From assembly GCA_030536195.1 (NCBI GenBank), contig JAUNQL010000036.1, positions 1 through 8,418 on the forward strand: a DNA stretch of 8,418 bases. The letters are read 5' to 3'. The DNA is from Clostridia bacterium. Lineage in GTDB: Bacteria; Bacillota; Clostridia; Oscillospirales; Acutalibacteraceae. Under the pieces are notes generated by a model. That model saw nothing but the letters and a program-made list of their open reading frames with translations. It searched no databases and was not told the DNA's origin. Below, in pieces: positions 1 through 6,209 of the stretch (the first letter of the stretch is position 1; every line of letters begins with the position of its first letter). Made by a program: the position numbers and the translations under genes.

Positions 1-94
1 TAGCAATGACATCACCATCATTGATTGTCAAATTGACATCTTTGAGGACATATCTGCCATTATTGTCCTTATTGATATTCTTAAGTTCAATCAT
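1..94 (-). CDS. ABC transporter ATP-binding protein, amino-acid importer type (3' part outside window)
   Basis: Only the first 31 codons are visible: MIELKNINKDNNGRYVLKDV followed by NLTINDGDVIA. This is the standard N-terminal strand pattern of GlnQ/HisP-type ATPases, where the phosphate-binding Walker A loop comes just after the last visible residue. The start codon overlaps the stop of the fused binding-protein/permease gene as ATGA, and a strong AAAGGAG lies ten bases upstream. Such overlap is typical of subunits made in fixed ratio, so this is almost certainly the motor of the adjacent importer. The Walker and signature motifs themselves cannot be seen here. An FtsX-type ATPase is less likely given the neighbour and the coupled start. 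Confidence 0.85.
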   Translation of the reverse strand, partial: MIELKNINKDNNGRYVLKDVNLTINDGDVIA

Positions 95-1623
95 TGCTTA
101 TCAACTCCTTTCAATATCTTTTCAGGAGTCCTTCTCTTTGGGTCGCTTCCAACCTCAAGACTCTTAACAAATGCCATGATTCCCCAAGCAAGAAGCAAGT
201 ATATAATCGCTGTCGATACAAGTGGGAATACTGTTTCGTACGAACGGCTACGAATAAGATCAGATATCTTAGTCAAGTCCTCAACAGTGATATAGCCAAC
301 AACTGCGGTTGCCTGAATGAGGCTAATAATTGACTCCTTGTACTCGTTAGCAAAGCTTCTAGCTGCCTGTGGCAAGATAAACTTCTTGTATGCCTCCATT
401 GAGGAGTATCCAAGGCTGAGCGCAGCTGCGTGTTGGCCAAGTCCCATACGATCAATAGCCCTATGGAAGAGGTCTACAATAGTCGCTGAGAAAGCAGCCG
501 TAAATGCAATTATTGATACATTCAGTCCGCTGACGCTTGTATTACCAAAGATTACATAGTAAACAATCATCAAGAACACAACTATAGGTATACGCTTTAA
601 GAGTAAAACATATATATCAAGGAGTTTCCTAACAACTTTTGTCTTGCCCATTACATGGAATTCAAGTGAATATAGACCAAATCCAAGAACAGTTCCAAAC
701 AAAGCTGCAGAAATGCTGATAAGCAAAGTTACGCCAATTCCCTTGACGAACATCTGCCATCTGCCTTCTCTGACAAATGTCTTATCAAAGCCATTCTTTA
801 CAGCTGCCAAGAAGTCATAATCATCTGTATTATCAGCCTTAATTACTGCTACTGCTCCACCCTCATAATCAGGTGATGAGAAAAGGAATTTTTCGTTTCT
901 CTCGTCCGTGTATGAGAGAAGTCCAACACCCATATCAATTCTGCCGACACTGGCATCTGAGAATACATCGTCAAGCGCTAGGCTGACAAGGTCAGGCTTA
1001 TAGCCGTACTCCTTACAGAACTCATAGACAAGGCCAATCTCATAGCCTGTAATTCTGCCATAAGATAAGAATGAAAATGGCTCTGAATCAGCTGTTGCAG
1101 CAATCTTGATTACACCATTAATATCAGGCAAATCCTCATAATCATAGTAAGTAAGGCGTGCTTCTGTGCCTGCCTTAATCCACTTTCCTTGTAAAAGGCT
1201 TAGTTTTCCACTTTCAGAATACTCATAGAGAAACTCGTTAAACTGTTCGCAGAGTTTCTTGCCCTTTTCGTTTCTAGTGAAAATAGGACTGTACTTTTCC
1301 TTTGTGATAAGCTGTGGGATATATTCAATGTCATCGCTTTGATCACAAAGTGCCTCTGCAGTCGCATCGTCACAGAGGAAAGTGTCTATTTTATCACTAC
1401 TAAGGGCTTTTATGAGATCGGAATATGTGTTGTAAAACGACAGAGTAGCATTAGGAAAGTCCTCTTTTGCAGTATCCTCAAAGAGAGTACCGACCAAGAT
1501 GCCTATCCTCTTGCCATCAATATCGTTTAAATTTACAATCTCATTTTTCGCATCTGACGTGTCACATGCTGTGAAACTCAGCAGCATTATCAACATCGCC
1601 AATGCTAAACAAATCTTTTTCAT
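91..1623 (-). CDS. Amino-acid-type ABC importer: lipoprotein substrate-binding domain fused to permease
   Basis: A 510-residue fusion. The start is placed at ATG 1623 rather than the upstream in-frame ATG at 1668, because it begins a lipoprotein signal (MKKICLALAM... SFTAC, Cys20) and has AGGAA eight bases upstream. Residues about 33-150 match the second lobe plus C-terminal helix of the SBP_bac_3 family (DIDGKRIGILVGT; FLCDD; SGKLSLLQGKW). About 168-262 match the first lobe (IKIAATADSEPFSF; GYEIGLVYEF; TDERNEKFLFSSPD). The order is thus reversed from the usual one. R242 of the ER pair, which binds the ligand carboxylate in this family, is kept. Residues about 280-490 are a HisM/GlnP-type permease with the coupling loop at 396-421 (ALSLG ... 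LPQAAR), although the usual EAA glutamate is His398. The stop overlaps the ATPase start by ATGA. It likely imports a polar amino acid; specificity is unknown. Confidence 0.9.
   Translation of the reverse strand: MKKICLALAMLIMLLSFTACDTSDAKNEIVNLNDIDGKRIGILVGTLFEDTAKEDFPNATLSFYNTYSDLIKALSSDKIDTFLCDDATAEALCDQSDDIEYIPQLITKEKYSPIFTRNEKGKKLCEQFNEFLYEYSESGKLSLLQGKWIKAGTEARLTYYDYEDLPDINGVIKIAATADSEPFSFLSYGRITGYEIGLVYEFCKEYGYKPDLVSLALDDVFSDASVGRIDMGVGLLSYTDERNEKFLFSSPDYEGGAVAVIKADNTDDYDFLAAVKNGFDKTFVREGRWQMFVKGIGVTLLISISAALFGTVLGFGLYSLEFHVMGKTKVVRKLLDIYVLLLKRIPIVVFLMIVYYVIFGNTSVSGLNVSIIAFTAAFSATIVDLFHRAIDRMGLGQHAAALSLGYSSMEAYKKFILPQAARSFANEYKESIISLIQATAVVGYITVEDLTKISDLIRSRSYETVFPLVSTAIIYLLLAWGIMAFVKSLEVGSDPKRRTPEKILKGVDKQ
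105..111 (-). promoter_or_regulatory. Ribosome binding site for the ATPase gene
   Basis: Minus strand AAAGGAG, ten bases before ATG at 94. It lies inside the last codons of the fused permease gene and, with the ATGA overlap, fixes the ATPase start. Confidence 0.8.
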
Positions 1624-1631
1624 TGTATCAA

Positions 1632-1636
1632 TTCCT
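1632..1636 (-). promoter_or_regulatory. Ribosome binding site deciding the importer start
   Basis: Minus strand AGGAA, eight bases before ATG at 1623. It supports the start that begins the lipoprotein signal peptide over the in-frame ATG at 1668, which would lie inside the end of the PrsW-like gene. Confidence 0.7.
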
Positions 1637-1639
1637 GTG

Positions 1640-2266
1640 CTATAAAATCTGCTTTTTCTTAAGTCCAATTACAAGCGGAACAAAGGTTGCCATTGGAAGC
1701 AAGAAACCAATTACTTGGTAGCCTGACTGAACCAAGATGTTGTAAGTTCCATGATAGATGGACGCGATTGACAGCAGTGCCAGTGTACCAGCAAGGAACA
1801 CTGTCCTATGTGAATGAACAAAGCTCATTCCAAAGCCTACTGCCATAGTACAAAGGCCGTGCATCATGCCAGCACCAAAGCCTCGAAGGAGTGCTATCCA
1901 AATCGAGATTGCGCTTGCTGATGCAGCAAAGACACATGCGTTTTCCATTATCGCAAAGCCTACACCAACGGCGAGAGAAACCTCGAGCAACTGTTGGCGT
2001 GATGGTTTGAGAACAAACGCATACATCAAAATCGGAAAGGCCTTAAACACTTCCTCAATAAACGGTGTCACATTGGAAGTGAAGTACTTCTGAGAAAATG
2101 AGGAAGCCTCATACACTATTGTGTTGAGTTCCCCGCACGCGAGCGCCACTATCATTCCAAAGGAAATGAAAACAAGTGGCAAGCGTGCTCTGTCCTTGCA
2201 CACAACGATCATCATGGCCGTCGGTGCAATCATGCTGATAAAGAGCAGGGCGTTTAAATAATCCAT
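1640..2266 (-). CDS. PrsW-family intramembrane metalloprotease
   Basis: A 208-residue protein with about seven or eight membrane helices, close in length to Bacillus subtilis PrsW. The family's conserved motifs appear in the right order: E71-E72-x-x-K75 (PFIEEVFK), F104-x-x-x-E108-N109 (GFAIMEN), H136 in HGLCT, and H172-x-x-x-N176 (HGTYN). The glutamates and histidines are the expected zinc-binding and catalytic residues, so it is probably active. Known PrsW enzymes make the site-1 cut in membrane anti-sigma factors such as RsiW, releasing sigma factors under antimicrobial-peptide or envelope stress. No sigma or anti-sigma gene lies in this window, so the substrate is unknown. ATG 2266 follows AAGGGGG at seven bases, inside the end of the preceding gene. 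The stop is 16 bases before the importer start. The symbol is left empty because orthology to prsW itself cannot be shown. Confidence 0.88.
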   Translation of the reverse strand: MDYLNALLFISMIAPTAMMIVVCKDRARLPLVFISFGMIVALACGELNTIVYEASSFSQKYFTSNVTPFIEEVFKAFPILMYAFVLKPSRQQLLEVSLAVGVGFAIMENACVFAASASAISIWIALLRGFGAGMMHGLCTMAVGFGMSFVHSHRTVFLAGTLALLSIASIYHGTYNILVQSGYQVIGFLLPMATFVPLVIGLKKKQIL

Positions 2267-2913
2267 TTCTCAGCCCCCTTTACAGCAGATACCGACACTC
2301 CGACGATGCAGAGTGAGCAAAGGACGCCAACTACACCTGACAATATAGTGCCAAATGTGAATGACAGGCAATAAAGTATTGCAAATATCAAGTATAGGAA
2401 GCTAAAGATGTTACACCATTTGGTGCACTCAAGTATTCCAAGGCTGTCCTTTGGCAACAAGAGATGCTTGAGTGTGTAATATGATGCTGGAATCTCAGCA
2501 GCAATGACGATAGCTACTACGACAACAACAAATGGCCTTGTCACTCCACTCCAGGCAAAAATTACAAACAGCATACCCACGAACGTAAGGAACGGTGCGA
2601 TAACGGCAAGTCGTCTTGCGCGCTTGCCACTTTCGCCATGCTCATCTACGAGCGCGTCTAGCGTTCCCCTGTTGGCTGCAAGGATGAACATAACGCAACC
2701 TAGTATACCAAGTATAGAGATTGCTACATCCTCCTCAAAGCCTCCACAGAGGTACGTCGTAACCGACGATACCTCCTGCAAGGCATAGCAGCCAACAGCA
2801 CATATTAAAATTTGGAAATACATCGGCTCCCCTTTGCGGAACAGCTTTGTCGCGCCATAGATAAAAGCGCCTGCCGCAAAGACGAAACAGATAACATCAA
2901 ACAATACTTCCAT
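2254..2913 (-). CDS. Polytopic membrane protein of unknown family, gene-overlapped with PrsW-like protease
   Basis: A 219-residue very hydrophobic protein that I do not recognise. About seven membrane segments can be picked out near residues 3-24, 32-52, 63-81, 103-121, 126-145, 166-184 and 188-210. The largest soluble loop (about 82-102) is charged (residues such as NRGTLDALVDEHGESGKRAR), with another short loop around 147-163. It has ten cysteines, including a CxxxC pair at 163/167 (ECTKWC). No catalytic or nucleotide-binding motif is visible. The start at ATG 2913 is supported by GAAGAG five bases upstream and lies 13 bases after the stop of the FtsX gene. Its 3' end overlaps the PrsW-like gene by 13 bases, so the two are likely translationally linked. 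It could be a substrate, partner or sensor for that protease; this is only inferred from position. Confidence 0.8.
   Translation of the reverse strand: MEVLFDVICFVFAAGAFIYGATKLFRKGEPMYFQILICAVGCYALQEVSSVTTYLCGGFEEDVAISILGILGCVMFILAANRGTLDALVDEHGESGKRARRLAVIAPFLTFVGMLFVIFAWSGVTRPFVVVVVAIVIAAEIPASYYTLKHLLLPKDSLGILECTKWCNIFSFLYLIFAILYCLSFTFGTILSGVVGVLCSLCIVGVSVSAVKGAEKWII
2274..2280 (-). promoter_or_regulatory. Ribosome binding site for the PrsW-like gene
   Basis: Minus strand AAGGGGG, seven bases before ATG at 2266. It sits within the 3' end of the unknown membrane protein gene, so ribosomes finishing that gene pass over the site. Confidence 0.75.
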
Positions 2914-2918
2914 AATTA

Positions 2919-2924
2919 CTCTTC
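2919..2924 (-). promoter_or_regulatory. Weak ribosome binding site for the unknown membrane protein
   Basis: Minus strand GAAGAG, five bases before ATG at 2913, in the 13-base gap after the FtsX gene. It is an imperfect match, so expression may rely partly on ribosomes arriving from the upstream gene. Confidence 0.5.
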
Positions 2925-2926
2925 TT

Positions 2927-5900
2927 TTATTTATCTGAATTTATATCCGTAAGTTTAAACGATGATACTCGTTTAAGTGCAATTAATGTGGTGATAACTA
3001 CAAGTACTGCAGTTACAACAACACCAGCAATCATAGCAATTGGGTCAGGTGTAAGCATAAAGTACGATGCTTCTGTTATAAGCGTCTGTATTGTCTTGTA
3101 TCCTGCTAAAGCACCCAGTGCTACGCCAAATATCATACCTATGATTGTTAAGACAATCGTATCAAGATAGATATATTTCTTGGCATCCTTCTCATAGAAG
3201 CCATTAATCATAAGGACTATGAGTTCCTTTTTCTTCTCTGATACAAACATTGAGAAGAGATTGAGAAGAACAAGGAATGCCATTACTACTGACAAAATCA
3301 TGTAAACAGCAACTATTGCTTTTGCAACAAGGATGTTTACATCATAGTTAATCTTGGAATCATAGTAGTAATTCTGAATGGTCATAAAGCCATCTTCATC
3401 CTTCAAGAGGCCTGTAAGATCAGCGATTGAAAGGTCGCCCTTGCTAAGCACTAATGCATTTGTCTTAGCACTATAGCCATAGGCTTGCTCAAAGGCATCT
3501 TTGCTAGCAAATGCTGCGACTCTCAAGTTGTAATACTCAGCAGTATCTTCGATGTCAAAAGCATGAATTGTACCAGCACCATCTACAAACTCAACCTTGT
3601 CGCCTGGCTTTGTATCAAAGAAATAGCTATATGATCTGCAAACCCATGCGCCACTTTCGATTTTCTTCTCTTCACCATCATTGTTAATCATATGGATGTT
3701 GTCATAGAAGGAATCATCAAGCGGAACCATAAGTTCTGCTACAATTTGCCTGTCATTTGGAAGGTGTATTGAACCAGGCTGGAAATAGATGCTTGAATAC
3801 TCAATTTCATTTTTATCAAGAATTGATGTGATATTCTCTACATACTCCTCATTACTGTCATCAACGTAAATGATAGTATCAAAGGTTGTAAGACTACCAA
3901 ACTGACGTTTGATACTGTTGTTTATGCCATCATAGAATGTCAATGAGCATACAACAAGAGCTACACAGCCAGTTACACCAACTATTGTGCCAAAGCAACG
4001 GCGCTTGTCATTGAGGCAATTGTTAATAATTGTCTTAGTAAGCAGTGGCAATCTATTCCAAAGCTTAGTCTTTTCAAAGAAGCGTTCCTTTGCCTTTGGT
4101 GGCTCTGCACCTTGTAAAAGTTTTACAGCACTCTTCTTTAATACCTTATTGCATGCAAAGAGTGTAGTTACAACGATAGTTACAAGTTCAATACCGATGA
4201 TAATCAAAGCATCCTTAAATGAAGCGTAATATACTGTATCAGCAAAAGTAAACTGATCAGATATTATGTACATAAAGAACGTTTCAAGTGCAAATCGGCC
4301 TAACAAGACACCGAGGATTGCGCCTACTATTGCAGCAACCAAAGTAAATCCAAGTTCGGAGGCTTTAATCTCTCTATCAAAAAGACCCAAAGCCTTCTTA
4401 GTACCAATAAGTACAGTCTTTTCATAGACCATACGTGATACTGCACTATAACAAACAAGAAGACCTACGATAATAAAGAGAGCTGCCATTGTATAACGCA
4501 TCTTATCAAATACGTTCTTAACGCTGTTGCATACAACAAGTCCACCATTGTAGTCTCTTGCCATTGCCGCAGCATCATAGGCAACTATATTGCCTGTTGC
4601 TGTTTTAAGATCTCCAAGTTTTACTTTTCCTTTTTCGTACTCGTCTATTGCAGCCTGAAGTTCTGCCTCATATTTTGGTATAAGCACGCCTTCTGCATAA
4701 CGAATTTGAGCCCATCCATCACTAATGGCCTTTGTACCCTCTTCTATCGCCTTCTTACCAGCAGCAATTTGGGCCTCACCATCAGCTATTTGTGCACGAG
4801 CATCGTTAAGAGCTGCGAGTGCGTCATTATAGTACTGCGAGAGGAGCTCATGAAGTCTTGAGAGGATAGGTATCATCTCATACTTATGCTCCTTATAATA
4901 GCCAGATACAAAGTTCTGATAAAACTCGTTATAGAGTTCTACAGCAATGGAATCACTTGGCAAATACTTATTTATAAGGCTCTTTAATCTATCAAGCAAG
5001 CCATTGTTATATGCTTTTTCAACCAATGCATATACTTCATCGGCAACATCCTTGCCAATGTCATAGATTGACTCGAATAAATCATATATTTCTTGAACTA
5101 AAGCGAATGCATCTTCAGCAGTCTTTAGTTCTTCTTTTGCCTCAGCGAGTCTGCGCTCTCCATCGGCAACTTGCTTTCTTGCATCCTCAAGTTCTGCTTC
5201 CTTTTGACGAAGGAGTTCCTTGTTGGCCTCTATCTCGGCTTTTGCAGCCTCAAGTTGAGCTTTACCGTCCTCAATCTGTGCCTCCGCATCAGCAAGGCGC
5301 TCGTTGAGCTTATCAACAAGTTTATCTCCTGCTGCTAAAATCTCTTCATTTTTATCAGCAGCCATCTTATCTGTGACAGCCTCAACGCGCTTCTTTAGCG
5401 CATCAGATGCAGTCTTATACTCGTTTGATTCATTGGTATATTTTGCGAGTTCATCACTTGCGATAAGCAGATCAATATATCCGGTAAACGCATCCTTATC
5501 AAAAGTTTCCTCTGGAACAAAAATGATAGTATTAATTGGAGCCGCATTATCAAGTGCAGAACCGTATGTAATTGGATAGATACAACTGTATACAGTTGAC
5601 TCTACGAGTGCTGTAACCTTGACTTTGTCAGTAGTCAAGACTTGCATACCATCCTCGTCTTCCTGTGGCTCTGCCAAGGCATCCAAGTCACCAGCAAGGA
5701 CATCATTCAAATTATATGTATCCGCTGAAGCATCATGCTTAAATTCGATTACATCACCAATTTTATAGCCATTTTCATCAGCATACTTCTTTTCAAGAGC
5801 CGCCTCACCAGCTTTGGTTGGCAATTTACCCTCTATTAAATTCAACTTATCAATGTCATCAGTGATAGTAATTACCTTTGCTTGATTGTATACACCATGA

Positions 5901-6190
5901 TTATCAAAAAATTGGAAATAGAAATTTATACCTTTTACATAGTCTACACCATCTATTTTTGCTATCTTCTCTATATCCTCATCAGAGAATCCATAAGGAT
6001 AGATAACCTCTAAGTCATGCATTGAAAAAGTCTTGTAGTCCTTTTCTACGGTTGCCTCAACAGCACCGCCAGACCAGCCTATACCGAGGTATAGTGCCAC
6101 ACCAAGCATAACGAAAATAAGTATAGCCACAAAAGAAACTACACCTGATTTTATGTTGTTAAAAAGTTCAATAATTTGTGTCTTTTTCAT
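2927..6190 (-). CDS. FtsX/MacB-type ABC transporter permease with long coiled-coil hairpin
   Basis: Complete protein of 1087 residues, starting MKKTQIIELF, the first ATG after an in-frame TAA. Helix 1 is at about 18-37. The first extracytoplasmic domain (38-565) contains a helical hairpin: arm one about 284-365, a non-coiled tip about 366-450 and arm two about 452-530. Helices follow near 566-586, 612-632, 660-682 and 733-755; a second extracytoplasmic domain covers about 756-955; the last helices lie near 956-980, 1010-1032 and 1050-1072. The FtsX units are about 566-690 and 960-1078. It is strongly similar end to end to the upstream gene except for the hairpin and an acidic insertion at about 151-182. 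Permeases of this superfamily act with a cytoplasmic ATPase in export, lipoprotein handling or control of wall hydrolases. Which applies here cannot be told. It lies 17 bases after the paralog and 13 before the next gene, so is co-transcribed. Confidence 0.93.
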   Translation of the reverse strand: MKKTQIIELFNNIKSGVVSFVAILIFVMLGVALYLGIGWSGGAVEATVEKDYKTFSMHDLEVIYPYGFSDEDIEKIAKIDGVDYVKGINFYFQFFDNHGVYNQAKVITITDDIDKLNLIEGKLPTKAGEAALEKKYADENGYKIGDVIEFKHDASADTYNLNDVLAGDLDALAEPQEDEDGMQVLTTDKVKVTALVESTVYSCIYPITYGSALDNAAPINTIIFVPEETFDKDAFTGYIDLLIASDELAKYTNESNEYKTASDALKKRVEAVTDKMAADKNEEILAAGDKLVDKLNERLADAEAQIEDGKAQLEAAKAEIEANKELLRQKEAELEDARKQVADGERRLAEAKEELKTAEDAFALVQEIYDLFESIYDIGKDVADEVYALVEKAYNNGLLDRLKSLINKYLPSDSIAVELYNEFYQNFVSGYYKEHKYEMIPILSRLHELLSQYYNDALAALNDARAQIADGEAQIAAGKKAIEEGTKAISDGWAQIRYAEGVLIPKYEAELQAAIDEYEKGKVKLGDLKTATGNIVAYDAAAMARDYNGGLVVCNSVKNVFDKMRYTMAALFIIVGLLVCYSAVSRMVYEKTVLIGTKKALGLFDREIKASELGFTLVAAIVGAILGVLLGRFALETFFMYIISDQFTFADTVYYASFKDALIIIGIELVTIVVTTLFACNKVLKKSAVKLLQGAEPPKAKERFFEKTKLWNRLPLLTKTIINNCLNDKRRCFGTIVGVTGCVALVVCSLTFYDGINNSIKRQFGSLTTFDTIIYVDDSNEEYVENITSILDKNEIEYSSIYFQPGSIHLPNDRQIVAELMVPLDDSFYDNIHMINNDGEEKKIESGAWVCRSYSYFFDTKPGDKVEFVDGAGTIHAFDIEDTAEYYNLRVAAFASKDAFEQAYGYSAKTNALVLSKGDLSIADLTGLLKDEDGFMTIQNYYYDSKINYDVNILVAKAIVAVYMILSVVMAFLVLLNLFSMFVSEKKKELIVLMINGFYEKDAKKYIYLDTIVLTIIGMIFGVALGALAGYKTIQTLITEASYFMLTPDPIAMIAGVVVTAVLVVITTLIALKRVSSFKLTDINSDK
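3174..3238 (-). repeat. Near-identical direct repeat, copy in the hairpin permease
   Basis: 65 bases matching 6455-6519 with two mismatches, including a perfect 38-base run (3192-3229). It encodes the stretch around KKKELIVLMINGFYEKDAKK, just before the seventh membrane helix. Arises from duplication of the permease gene. Confidence 0.9.
4568..5371 (-). other. Helical hairpin insertion (about residues 274-541) absent from the paralog
   Basis: Segment of the 1087-residue permease with no counterpart in the upstream paralog, where RVEDALDN is joined by a short link to REYNG. It is rich in A, E, K, Q and D. Arm one (about 284-365, nt 5096-5341) and arm two (about 452-530, nt 4601-4837) are of nearly equal length, as expected for an antiparallel coiled coil. 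Glycines sit at 471, 478, 485 and 492, exactly seven apart; arm one has G309 and G344 (35 apart) with alanines at 316, 337, 351 and 358 in the same register. This resembles the xxxLxxG heptads known from YhgE/Pip-type membrane proteins. The tip (about 366-450) is richer in Tyr and Phe. Coiled-coil and antiparallel pairing are inferred from pattern, not modelled. Confidence 0.8.
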
Positions 6191-6203
6191 GGACTTTTAT
6201 GGG

Positions 6204-6209
6204 TCTCCT
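6204..6209 (-). promoter_or_regulatory. Ribosome binding site overlapping a stop codon, long spacing
   Basis: Minus strand AGGAGA; its first bases form part of the TAG stop of the upstream FtsX gene (TAGGAGA). It is 13 bases from ATG at 6190, longer than the common 5-9. No nearer site or alternative start is visible. Confidence 0.55.

Noticed and set aside
94..333. Plus-strand frame opposite the end of the importer permease
   Set aside because: It is antisense to the conserved permease coding sequence, has no similarity to a known family and no convincing ribosome binding site.
1640..2266. Assignment of the protease to the CPBP (Abi/Rce1) family
   Set aside because: The EExxK motif is compatible, but the FxxxEN, HGLCT and HxxxN pattern and overall length fit PrsW better.
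4568..5371. The hairpin as a fused MacA-type adaptor
   Set aside because: It has coiled-coil arms but no lipoyl or beta-barrel segment that I can see, so only functional analogy is suggested.
5011..5579. Plus-strand open frames opposite the coiled-coil region
   Set aside because: They are mirror frames of the repetitive hairpin coding sequence, with low-complexity products and no ribosome binding site support.
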